Assembly: GCF_030052815.1 (NCBI RefSeq)
Contig: NC_079501.1
Location: forward strand, 99,526,190-99,590,189
Source: Hevea brasiliensis
Lineage: Eukaryota; Streptophyta; Magnoliopsida; Malpighiales; Euphorbiaceae
Direction of reading: 5' to 3'
DNA length: 64,000 bases
In this document: positions 34,896 through 46,375 of the stretch, piece by piece
Numbering within the stretch: the stretch's first letter is position 1
Layout of the letters: each line of letters begins with the position of its first letter
Position numbers and translations under genes: made by a program
The notes under the pieces: generated by a model
What the model saw: the letters and a program-made list of their open reading frames with translations, nothing else
What the model was told of the DNA's origin: nothing
Database searches by the model: none

Positions 34896-37800
34896 TGTAA
34901 CACCCCTATGTTCGGTAGTGCGTACTACTGTTCCGGTGACCAGTGTTGTCCGGACAGCTAGGATGCCTAGAACTACACTTCGATATGAGTGAGGAGACAT
35001 AAAATAATGAAATACAAGAAAAGAAAATATAAGAAAAACAAAGGAAAAATAATAGCAAAGAAATGTAAAGCGAGCCGAGAACCCTAGAGATGGGTGACCG
35101 CACCGGGAAGTCACGGCGTGGACCGTTGACTAGCCCTGGACTGTGAGGAATCCTGGAAAATATTTTTAGGACTTAAAGAGACATCAATTGAAGTATAAAT
35201 ATCATTAGAGATATAAAAAAAAATTAAATAATTAGTACAAAGAAAAGTGAGAAATCGAAAAACAGACAAAATCCGGTGTTACCGAAAAATTGGGAATGTA
35301 ACCCGAACAAGGGCATTGTGGTCAATTGACACACCGAGTTGGCTTTTGATCTAAATGTCCATGAAAATAAAGTGATATTAAAATTTGAAAATCACATAAA
35401 AAAATTGAGATTGGAATGAAAAGTAAATAAGATAAATTATGGGTTAAGAAATTGAATAAGTAAAAGTTTCATTAAACAAATATTATCCTAATACTTAGTG
35501 GACCACTAAGCACTACATAAAGCTTGAAAACTCTGAAATTCTCCACTAACATTCTGCCTTTATCTTCTTCCTCAAGCACTAGCCATGGCCGAACCAAATT
35601 TCTCCTAAAAAGCTTCCATGGCCGCCCACCTTTCAAGCCTAAATCTCCATGATCAAGCCTTCTTTTCCCACACCTATCTTCATTAAAATTTATCCCCACA
35701 TCACAAGGAAGAGTTTGATAACAATTTCAAGAAGTTTTAGTGAAGATTTAGCAAGTCCCAACAATAGGTAAGTTTGAGTTTTTGAATATTTCTTTGTTAA
35801 AGTTTGTAAGCATGTTATGGGTGTTTGCTTTGTGATGAAATTTTAAAGTTTTGAGGAGTTATTGACATATCCAATTTTGGACAGCCATGAAGTTGTATAT
35901 TTAATGAATATTCATACATATATTTGATGGGAATTCATGTTGAGTTGGGTGATTTAATGTCCTAGTAAGTTAATTCCACATGTATATGGTGATTGTGCAC
36001 TTGAAATGGAAGTTGACGAAATCATGGGAAACTTTGGCAATGGGGAGCATTTCGGCAGCCTTGGGACTTCTTGATGAATGTTTAAATTCATGAAGATATT
36101 GGGTGAATTGTGATATTGAGGATTGATGAATATGTATGTAAATTGGTTGTGGAAATTGTATGTAATAATTAGGAGTGGTCATGTGTATATATTGTTTTAT
36201 TTGGACTTTGTGAATTAGAGTTTCATTTGGTGTATTGAGGATATTTGTATTCTGCCCAAAGTGACTCTAATATGAAGTGATAAATGGTTTTGGTAATGTA
36301 CCAAATCAGAATTGGTATGAGAAGTGGGTTTATAGCAAGGTAAATGTGTAATTGATACATGTTAAGCAATGTGATTAAGGACAGTGTGCATTTCAGCCTA
36401 TAACACTAAATGTATAACTCCAATTGGTATGAGACCAATTGGAGGTGAAACTAGGCACAAAATGTGCCAACTTTCATGAAGGAAACATACCAAAATTCTG
36501 CTTGCAAGGTAGCTTGAAAAATGACCAAATCCGGATTAAGTGCAAGTGAGGCCTGAAAACTGACCATTTGGGCAGCAGTTAGTGTTTAGGCCATAACTCA
36601 CTCAAAACAGGTCCAATTGACCTGAAATTTTAACCATGAATAGTTAAGACCCATATCTACAAGTCTTATGAAGACACAAAAGCCCAGAAATGACAATAAG
36701 CAAGTCAAACAGCTTGCACAATTTCGGGTCCAAAAACTGGCCGAACCAAAGTTGACCAAATTGACCTAAAATGACCAAATTTGATGCCATTTGACCAGCA
36801 ATAGTAAAATGACCATAACTTGGTCTACACAACTCGGAATGACCTGAAATTTTGCCCTGCGTGTAATAAGACATAGATCTACAAGTTTGTAGTTTTGACC
36901 GAAACCCGAAAACTGAGGAAACTAGGTCTTCCGGCTAGGTCAAACTAGTATCCCAGAATCCAGCAAGTTGCAATAAAATGCACTAAATAAGGAAATGAAA
37001 TTGGTAACATGTACCAACCCTAAAATACTATCGAATGTGACATATTAGTAACACTGAAACCTAATTTACCTAGAACGCATCGAGGGTCGATATATTAGGT
37101 TGACTAAGCAAATATTTGAATTCAGTGAATTATTTATCAAGCATTATCGATAGAAACAGTTTAATTTAGTACTGAAACACTTCAAATTATGTTTCTCAGT
37201 TAGTAAAGACTCAGGGAAAGGGAAGGAAACACTGAGTCAAGACCAGGAGACAGTCATCAGAGGTTTGTGCACAACAACTATTTCTTTTGAATTTTTCAAT
37301 TGAAATGAATTATGACTATTTGTACATTATTATTTTAAATTGTGGAAATGTGTTTGAATGGATATTTATTGCTTGAAAAGCATTGTAAATGGTTTGAAAC
37401 TGTGTAAAATTGTTTGAATAATATTGATGGATACTTATTGATTGAAAAGCATTGGAAATGGTTTAAAACCACAGCTATCATGTATATTGATTGTATTCCT
37501 CGCTAGATTGTCTAGTGGGACGAATTGAATTCCCTCTCTGGCTGAAGTGTTGAGGTGTGTGCCTGTTGAGGACGAATTGGATGAGTACTCATATTTTTGC
37601 TAGCTAGCTATGTTATTCCTCATTAGTCATCGACTTTTGGGACGAATTGAACTTTGGAACATGATTAAGCTGTGTGTGATTTATTGATATGTATTGTGAG
37701 ATTGTGAAATGAATTTAAACTCTTATTGACATATACTGTCTTTTGAATTCAACCATGACCTGACTTATTGAAATTTATTGTGATATTGAAAAATGGAGTT

Positions 37801-38557
37801 TAAATTCTTGTTGACAATTACTGTCTTGAAATTAACTATGGTTTTTAGTATCCACTATTTATATGATTTATGAATTGTGATTTAAAGTTGTATTTGGTTA
37901 ATGTTGTGCACCACTGAGACATTGTCTCAGCGATAGCTTTTTATTGCTGTCGCAGGTAGACAGACAGACAGGGCAGCAGACTAGGCTGCTAGTATATCTA
38001 GTGAGAGATTTCGGGTATAATGAGTATACCACATTTTGCATTTTGTACTGTAATGTATATTCACTGTATGTATATTTTGTTCTTGATTTTGAGCAGTTGT
38101 AAATTCAAATTGTACATTGAAGTTGTAAAATAATTATGAGTTATTTTGGCTTGTAAAAATTGTATTATATTTCTTGTATCTCAGTCTTTAAAAAATCACT
38201 GTGGATTTGAATTGAGAAATATGTTGTGTTGAGAAATATGTTGGAGTTGAGATTTGGAAATATATTGAAGTGGTTTTTTTTTACAGGTTTTCTGAAGAAC
38301 TATTTTATTCAAAATACAGATGGCACTCTGCCAAAATTTTTACAGAAATTCCAAATAATTCAAATGTGTTAGTTCTATCACTTCAGTTCAAAAAGGTTTT
38401 TAACACCTGTAAATAGTGCTCACCACTGTAAAAGAAGTAAGAAAAGTTTTTAAAATCCCTTATAGTGTATTTAATGGGTTATCAGTAGACGGAGTTGGTA
38501 ATTCATTAGGTATACTACGGGATCATGTTATGCCTTACAGAGGGGTAAGGTGTGACA
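34896..38557 (+). repeat. E2 3' long terminal repeat
   Basis: Matches 10266-13934 end to end with scattered single-base changes and a 7-base loss near 35067. It ends AGGGGTAAGGTGTGACA next to AAGGT. Confidence 0.93.
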
Positions 38558-38562
38558 AAGGT
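38558..38562. repeat. E2 target-site duplication, right (AAGGT)
   Basis: Second copy of AAGGT; the E1 second ORF goes on directly after it. Confidence 0.95.
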
Positions 38563-39241
38563 TTCTCCTGGTTACTTCTTTTGTGAGCATGTATTACATA
38601 TTGCTACCAAATCCATAGGTGACATTGTCTTGGGTGGGCTCATAACTGTCATAGCCAAGCATTTTGGTTTTAATCCGGAAGAGCATCCAATACCAGCGCT
38701 TGTAGACACCCTATATTTTGATGCTACACACCTATCCAAAACTGGATTCAGCTTGCCACCTTCTGACCTTTGCACAACCGATGTGGCTGAACCCACTGCA
38801 CAACCAGAGGGACAATCTGTGCCACCAGTCCAACAGCATTCTGCTGAACCTACACCACCCCTCGATGCGCAGGACACCCCACGCGCACACACACCTTCTG
38901 CAGCTGAACCCTCTTCATCCACAGCCCCTCCTGCCTTCAACACTAAAGCCTTATTCACCTATCTTGAAAGGCTTAGTGATGATATATACTTTGTGGATAG
39001 GAAGCTTGAATCTGGTCTTGATACCCTCAAGGATCGTCATGATCAACTCTTTGATTTTGTCATGGAAACCAAAGACAAGCAGAAAGAATTAAAGGAGATG
39101 ATGAAGCAGCTCATGGTTTTTCTGGGAATGCCACCTCCACCTCCATCACCTCCTCCAGAACCATCACTTCGACAGCAAGCAGCTCCAACCAGCCCCTTAG
39201 CAGCATCTTTGGACAAGGGCAAAACAATAGAATTAGATTAG
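38563..39241 (+). pseudogene. E1 second ORF, C-terminal part
   Basis: Continues the ORF broken at 10265 in the matching phase. The first ~60 residues (VLHIATKSIGDIVLGG, LITVIAKHFGF) finish the conserved 'putative plant transposon protein'-type region. A Pro/Gln/Ser/Thr-rich stretch follows (about 38760-38940). Next is a charged, probably helical or coiled-coil segment (YLERLSDDIYFVDRKLES to KELKEMMKQLMVFLG, 38950-39130). Last come a proline run and a stop at 39239-39241. The right-hand part is free of frame breaks. Function unknown; I see no clear signal peptide or membrane segment, so an envelope role is not supported. Confidence 0.78.
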
Positions 39242-41390
39242 TTTCTGTTTTACTTTTGTTCAAACTTGTAGGAGTTTTTCTTTGTAGATATGTTGAAACA
39301 ATTTTAGTTTGTTTTGAATTCTGTTTTTCTTGAAGTTCTATTGGATGGCTATTACATTAGTTTTTCATTGATTTTCCTTGCCTTTATTGCCCTTTTGTGC
39401 ATACTTGTCCATACATGGTATATATTTGCTTGCTTCTACTGGTGGTTGCACATTTTTCCTTGCTAATCATCATGCAGCAGCTTTTGAATATACTGCACAG
39501 GCTGTGATTCCCCTTATGCAAATGTTCTGCATAGCCTATGCAGTCCTTTCTGCTACTCATGCATAACTGCACAGGCTGTGAATCCTCTTATGAAAATGTT
39601 CTACATAGCCTGTGCAGTCCTTATTGCCACTCATGCAAAACCGCACAGCTTATGCATCCTCCTTATGTACCTGTTCTGGACAGCACTTTATTCTGCATAA
39701 CCTGTGCAGCTTCTTATGCATTCCCATTATTTCTTGAATTCTCATCTGCTCTATACCAGGTAACTCTTTCTTTTTGCTCTTAAATTTCACAATTCCTGGT
39801 AATTATTATTTGCTTTGAGTTTTGATAATGCACTGCTTGAGACATTGAGGACAATGTCTAATTTTGAGTTTGGGGGTGCACATTTTGATTTTTGCTACAT
39901 TTTTCATACATTTTTCACATTTTGAGTATAGGAACATCTCACCCCATTACATTTACATATACTGTAAATATTTTACATATACATCCATACATACATATAC
40001 ATAACACATTTACACACACATTATACATCACTTAGAAATTGTACACATTGCACACAAATATGCAAATAGATTCACTCCATTTAGTTAATGCATTGCTCAT
40101 TTTTAGGAATCATGCATTAAAATCTTTTGCCAAATCCCTTGAGTATTGAAAATGTGCCTATGAGAGTGATTTGACTTACCTTTAGTTGGGTTTATGGATT
40201 GAAAGTTTCCTAAGAGGTGCAAGGTTTTGAAGTGTTTATCCCTTGCCTATATCTTCTTAGCCAAAAAGCCACCCAACTAGTCCTTTAGAGATTGGAATGT
40301 TTAGAGGGAGTTATTGGATATAAGGTAGTCAAATGATGTCTCACCAATCCTAGAATAAATTTTCTAAACCTTTCAAGGCGAAATACCAGCTTGTACTTGA
40401 AAAGAGAGATGATTAGGCATTCTTTGATTTAAACCTTCTCATTTTAAACCTTTGGCCCTTTTCCTAATTAAAAATTGACCTTTGCAAACCCCTTTGAGCC
40501 TTTTTATCCCTAATTTTTCTTGAAATCCTTATTGTTACCTAGCCAATGAACCAAACACTCCAACCCTTTTTATGAGAATAATTATTATTAACATTAGGTA
40601 CAAAAAAAAAAATTCAATAAAAGGGAGAGGAAATGCTTGTCACTTTGTAAAAGTGCTAGTATATGTGCTTTTCACCATTGTCATTCAAAATGAAAGAAAT
40701 CCACCCAAAGCATTAAAAGAAATGAGTTTTGGGGTGGCAATTTTAGGGACAATCATCAAAAGAAAATGTCCCTCCATTTCTATGTGTTTTGTAAAATATG
40801 CTAGCACTTGACATTTCTTATTGTGTATTTCTCTCCTCCACATATATATATAAAAAAAAAGTGAAAAAGAAAAAAAATATATAATAAAATAAGAAGTGTA
40901 CCTTATGTTGTCAAGATTGAAAATATTCTCATGCTTTGAATCCTTTTTACCCATTTTTCTTCTTAGCCTCATTTTGAACCCCATAGCCCCATTACATTCC
41001 TAAAAAGACCTTTGATCTCTTGATAGTACTTGCTACATTAGTGGAGATAGGAGTAGAGAATTTGCCTATGGGATTGGAAAATTATCCATTCATTCATTTA
41101 ATTCCATCATTCTATATAGAGACACTTTGGTTATTGATTGTCCTAGAATTCCTTTTGAGCATGACTCTCTCTTTTGATTGGTTGGTTTGGGGATTTTGAA
41201 TGATAATTGACTTGATGGCTAAGCGGTGAAAGCTTGGATAAGCATTAAATTCTTTGCATTTTGAAGGATGGGTATATGGATTGCTGGTATGGCTGAAGGT
41301 GTGTTAAGTTACTTTAATAGGTAATTTTCATAGCTCTTGGATAAGGCACCCCTAAAAATTTTGCATTACATTTTAAAGTTTGCTTGAGGA
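39242..41390 (+). other. E1 3' spacer, non-coding
   Basis: A long stretch without a believable gene. 39400-39730 is rich in TTATGCA, GCATAAC and TGTGCAG words like those of the LTR and the 73-bp array. The block at 39840-39880, with CATTGAGGACAATGT and GAGTTTGGGGGTG, is typical of the region after the last ORF of Athila elements. 39940-40070 is rich in ACATA. 40845-40890 is an A-rich, TATA-rich patch. Confidence 0.7.
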
Positions 41391-41418
41391 CAAGCAAAAG
41401 CTTGAGTTTGGGAGTATT
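41391..41418 (+). promoter_or_regulatory. E1 polypurine-tract region
   Basis: GACAAGCAAAAGCTTGAGTTTGGGAGTATT precedes the 3' LTR. Athila elements carry a closely similar GAGTTTGGGGGTAT sequence here. The exact primer is not defined. Confidence 0.6.
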
Positions 41419-43036
41419 TGATGCATACATTTTGCATAATCATTTAGGTTTAATTTCATAGCCATTTTATTTGATTATTAGTCACTTTTAGCTAATTTCA
41501 TTAGTTATTTAGTTAGTTTTTCATAATTGTCAATTTTGGATTAATTTGTAATTTCTACTTTGTTTTGTAGGAAAAATGGTGTTTTTGAAGGACTAAAAAG
41601 AAATTTTGCCATTGAGGAGTGATCTCTACAGCCAAAGATGTCAAAATCAAGTCTCAAAGTTGAAATATGCATTGGCCAAATTGCGCATAACTTGCCGCAT
41701 AAGCTATGCAGATCCGCATAAGGAGAAGAAATACTGTCCCAAAACCTGCCGAATTGTGCATAAGGAGAGTGCATAGCCTATGCAGATTCACGCCTCCCTT
41801 ATGCAATCTCACGGAATTGTGCATAACCTATGCGCCTGGTCATGCAGTTTCGCATAAGTGAGCCAGAACCAGCCGAAAACTGCATAAGGGACTGCATGAC
41901 TTATGCAGTCCACTTATGCAGTCCCACAAAGATTTCATTAATGAGCTGGCAGAAGATTCCCTCAGAAAATCCCTCCTAAAACACACCATTTAGGGCTCCA
42001 TGTCAGAAAATTCTATAAATAGCCCCATTTCCCATTTTAGAAAGAGGAAGAAAGAAAGAAAGAAAAAGGGAAAGGAAAGGCAGCAGCTGAAGAGTCACAA
42101 TCATCTCCCACACTATTTCCAACCAGATTTGGAGATTTCTTTCTCTTCTTACATTTTTCCTACATTTCTAGTGTTGAGCTTTTTGTTTCTTAGCTTAGAT
42201 TAAAGCTTTATTTCCATTAAACTCAGAATATCTTGTAAACATTATGGATAGTGAGTAGTTTTAGATTGATTCTGGAGTAAGGGTTGTAATATTTGAGATA
42301 TTTTGTGGATTTTGATTGGGTAATCCATATTTTGTGGTCTTAATGAGTTTTATTCATTTCTTGTGTGCTTAATGACATGCTTAGTGTAGGTTCCCATTAA
42401 GTGATGTTCTTAATCCATGGTTGAGGCACCGAAAGGAGAAGGCCTTGTGATAGATAATCAAGAAATTGGACTTAATTAACTTAGCTCTAGAAATAGACTA
42501 AGGATTAAGAGGATTTACAGATTAATTAAAGAACTTAATGGGTCTTAATTAACTCTAACTCCACGAAAGTAGGATTAGATTGATTAAGGCACTCTTTGTC
42601 TCACTCGAAAGGGTATTCAAAGGATTTAAGAATTAATCTCCTTAAAACCCGTAAGTTTCACAAGGTTGGATAACCAATTTAAAATCCCAAAATAGCTCGA
42701 ATATGAAATCCCGAACTCCGGAATCGCCTTTTTATCATTGTTAATTTCCAATTGAATTTAATTACTTGCCAATTTAAATCTTGCCATATTTGAATTTGCT
42801 TATTTTAAGTTGATGCAAATTTAGTTTAATCATTACATTGTTGAATAGACTATTAATCTCACACACAAAAAATTCACACTCCAATACCCATCAATTTATT
42901 GCTTTGATTTCAAAAATAATTCAATTTAGTCAACTTTTTATATCAAAAAATTCAATCATTAACACAACTCCTCGTGGGAACGATATCTTTTCTATATTAC
43001 TTGTACAACCCGTGCACTTGCGGTTGGGCCACATCA
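41419..43036 (+). repeat. E1 3' long terminal repeat
   Basis: Starts TGATGCATAC, ends CCACATCA, and has 1618 bases. It matches 3045-4663 with roughly one difference per 50 bases in the part compared by eye. Its TATA box is at 42014-42021. Confidence 0.93.
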
Positions 43037-43041
43037 ACTTG
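43037..43041. repeat. E1 target-site duplication, right (ACTTG)
   Basis: Second copy of ACTTG, directly after CCACATCA. Confidence 0.93.
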
Positions 43042-43849
43042 AAATATCAAGAACAATTAAATGAACATAGGATTTTATCCCTATTTACTTAGAGTGGAAC
43101 AGATTCCATCTTGATCAACACCTACCTCCATATATAACTAGTAGGAGTCAACACATGCCCATATACCCATACACAGTATAAGTATGAAAGCAGCATCAAA
43201 CTCAAACCACCTATATATAAGATAACTGTGCTATCTCAGGACTAAAGATTATATGCACTGATATGATTTATGACAATACATTGACAAGAGTAAACTCCAT
43301 GTGCTTGTCATAAGTGTCACTGGTTCAACCTACTTATCATGTATAAGTGCCTATCATGTTTGTCATATGGCATGAGACTCACCATTCTATCTTATTTATA
43401 TCTCATATAAATATCTTGAGAGAGAGAAAAAGAGAGAGTTATAAATTAGGGTAAAAGTGCTTTAAAAATTTCAGACTATGAGATTTATGCACATCAGTAA
43501 GTTTTTGCTAAAAAAATGTTTTAAATTTTTAATCACACATAACACATAAGACATGTTGTTAAAGCTAACATTGAATTTTAAATAAAAATAGTTTCAAAAA
43601 TATTATTTTAAATATTATTAAAAATAATTTTATTATTTTAATTTTTTATAGTTAAATATATTAATATTAATTATAATTATTTTTTAATATTTTTAATTAA
43701 TATATTTAAATAATTTTCTTTTACAAGACTTATATTTGAACAACGATCATATTTATGAAAAATATTATAAATTTATCATTATCAACCTTCATTATCTTAT
43801 GGAGTAATTTAGTAGAAATTTTATATATATATATATATATATACATGCA
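43042..43849. other. Intergenic DNA between E1 and the CACTA end
   Basis: No gene recognised. A moderately AT-rich part (to 43440) is followed by very AT-rich DNA. At 43735-43823 the host repeat (TTTGAACAACGATCATATTTATGAAAAATATTATAAATTTATC to GGAGTAATTTAGTAGAAATTTTATA) is present, then a (TA)n run to about 43842. Confidence 0.5.
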
Positions 43850-45427
43850 CAAAGCTTCCAATGGGTAAAGAGGAACAGTGAAAAATTTTAAAAAAACTAT
43901 AATAATATTTATATTTTCTTATGTTAAAATATTATAATATTTATTAAAATAGCTACTAACATTATTTTAGTCGGTAAATCACCTACTACGACCAACCATA
44001 GTAGCTAATTATATTGATCAATTTATATTTTCTTATGCTAAAATATTATAATATTTATTAAAATAGCTCCTAACATCGTTTTAGTCTGTAAATTACCTAC
44101 TACGAACAACTATAGTAGCTAATTATTTTGATCAATTTATATTTTCTTATATTAAAATATAATAATATTTATTAAAATAGTTACTAACATCGTTTTAGTC
44201 GGTAAATTACCTACTACAAACTACCATAGTCGCTAATTATTTTGATCAATTTATATTTTCTTTTACTAAAATAAAAATAATATTTATTAAAATAGCTACT
44301 AACATCATTTTAGTCGGTAAATTACCTACTACGACCACCATAGTAACTAATTATTTTGATCAATTTATATTTTCTTTTACTAAAATAATTAGTCGATAAA
44401 TTACCTACTACGAATTACCATAGTAGCTAATTATTTTGATCAATTTATATTTTCTTTTCCTAAAATAAAATAATATTTATTAAAATAGCTACTAACACAT
44501 TTTAGTCGGTAAATTACCTACTACGACTTGTAATAGTAGCTACATATTTTAATCAATTTATATTTTCTTTTGCTAAAATATAGTAATATTTATTACAATA
44601 GCTACTAATTCTATATTAATCGGTAAATTACCTACTACGCCTTGCAATAGTAGCTAATTATTTTGATCAATTTATATTATCTTTTGCTAAAATATAATAA
44701 TATTTATTTTAATAGCTACTAATCATATATTAGTTGGTAAATTACCCACTGCGCCTTACTATAGTAGCTAATTATTTTGATCAATTTATATTTTCTTTTA
44801 CTAAAATACTTAATTCTTCCAAATCTTACCTACTAAAATCATTTAGTCGGTAAAATAGCCACTAATAATGAAAATGGTCGCTAAACTTTTTCTTGAAATT
44901 ATATTTATGTTTATTAAAATACAACGTCCTTTATAAATTTACCTACTAACATGGTATTAGTCTGTAAATTACCAACTAAGCATGGAAATAATCGTGAATA
45001 CTTGTTTTATTTATATTTACTTTTATTAAAACTCAATTTTTTTTAACATTACCTACTACAACTTTCATAGTCGGTAAATTACCTACTATGAGTATAAATA
45101 GTCGGTAAAGCAGTATTTATATTGTAAAAATACCTACTAAACGCTATGTGGTTTGTAAATTACTAACTAAATTTTTTCATATTACCGACTAAATATTTTA
45201 TAGTCACTAAAAAATTATTTATATAATATTTATTTTTCTTTCCAATAATGTACCGACTAAAATTGGGTCGGTAAAGTACTAACATTAGTAGCTATACTTT
45301 GCGTGCCATAATTAGCGACTAAATATGTTAGTCGGTAACATATGGTAGGTAATTAGTCGGTAATTTAGTCGCTATAAATAATTTGTATTTGGTAATATTG
45401 TAGCTATTTTTTTAGTTTCTTGTAGTG
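43850..45427. mobile_element. CACTA (En/Spm-like) transposon end with subterminal repeats
   Basis: The right edge reads TTTCTTGTAGTG (45416-45427), the reverse complement of CACTACAAGAAA, the terminal inverted repeat of many plant CACTA elements. Inside are at least a dozen TAGTCGGTAA-like words in one orientation and reversed TACCGACTAA words near the end, the subterminal repeat style to which the transposase binds in this family. A ~115-bp unit repeats about eight times in 43960-44830. No transposase is present, and no matching left terminus was found. The host repeat continues on both sides, so the insertion is real, but the left edge is uncertain. Confidence 0.72.
43960..44830. repeat. 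~115-bp tandem repeats inside the CACTA end
   Basis: Units hold TAGTCGGTAAATTACCTACTACG, ATAGTAGCTAATTATTTTGATC and TTATATTTTCTTTTGCTAAAATA. They recur near 43971, 44089, 44197, 44312, 44391, 44503, 44618 and 44729, one of them shortened. Confidence 0.8.
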
Positions 45428-46342
45428 ATATAATAATAATTTTTCATAAATTATTATTTTTGTTACATTCCAACTAAGCTAGCTAATGTAAAAAGGTCTC
45501 TTCTACCACTGCCTAGCGGAACAACTCAAGCTCATGTTATTCCAAGCTGCAGATTTGAACAATTAAAAAAAAATTAAGCGAAGTTTTTTAATATTATTTA
45601 TGATATTAAAAAATTTAATTCTTCAAGAATACAATTAAACTAACAATTAAAAAAATTAACAAACATACACATTGCCAATGATAAAATGAAAAAAAAAATC
45701 ATATCCTAACTTAATTAATTAGGCATTTAATTTTTAATTAAGTAAAATTCTATTTAAATAAAAAAATTATATTTAAATAATGAAAATTTTATAAACTGAC
45801 AATATAAAATAAGAGAAATGATGAGAGAAGAAAAGAAAATGAGAGAAAGGGGAAGAAAATGAGAGGAAAGAAATGAGGATAGAAAAGAAAAGAAAAGGGA
45901 AGAAAATGAGAGAAAAGAGAAGAAATGATAATATAAAAGAAAATGAGAGAAAAAAAATATATAAATGAGAGAAAAGAAAAGAAAAATTGAAATGGGTGAA
46001 AAAAAAATTATTGAGTGAAAAAATTACTTAAATATTATAAATTTCATTGGTAATTGAGAAAAAGATGGGCTTATTTTCAAAGGCGAGATTTTATTGTTGA
46101 AATTTACTAATGGATTTTCAAATCAATTAGTAAATTCTCAATAGATTTTAAATTCATTGGTAATTAAAACATTTTTATATTTATTACATATTACTAATAA
46201 ATTTTAAATTCATGGATAGAATGAATTTAAAAAATCATTGACAAATTATGAATAAATTTTAAATTCATTTATATATCCGTAGAATTTTGTATTGATAATT
46301 TTGACAGTCTAAAAGTAGCAAGAAATCCAGCTAATAATAATG

Positions 46343-46375
<33 letters not shown>

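Larger units (their letters stand above)
10266..38557 (+). mobile_element. E2: chromodomain Ty3/gypsy element (Tekay/Del type), nested in E1
   Basis: Long LTRs of about 3.66 kb, a tRNA-iMet primer site, gag with a CCHC knuckle, pol in the order protease, RT, RNase H, integrase, and a C-terminal chromodomain-like segment. Long LTRs plus a chromodomain point to the Tekay/Del lineage. The element is cut in the protease by E3 (15470-31605); without E3 it is about 12.2 kb, a normal size. Its LTRs are nearly identical to each other, so it is younger than E1. Confidence 0.92.
3045..43036 (+). mobile_element. E1: Athila-like Ty3/gypsy element, pol-less, carrying nested insertions
   Basis: The element has ~1.62-kb LTRs, 5-bp target duplications, a tRNA-Asp-type primer site, broken gag-protease, and a second ORF in the position of the Athila envelope-like gene. 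No reverse transcriptase, RNase H or integrase belonging to it can be seen; protease is followed at once by the spacer that normally comes after pol. It therefore looks non-autonomous and would have needed enzymes from a relative. Its length of ~40 kb is mostly the E2 insertion (10266-38557); without it, about 11.7 kb remain. The two LTRs differ at about eleven places in their first ~585 bases by my reading, making it the oldest layer of the nest. Confidence 0.9.

Noticed and set aside
40572..40984. Short ORFs on both strands in the E1 3' spacer
   Set aside because: AT-rich, low-complexity translations with no motif, in a region known to be non-coding in Athila-type elements.
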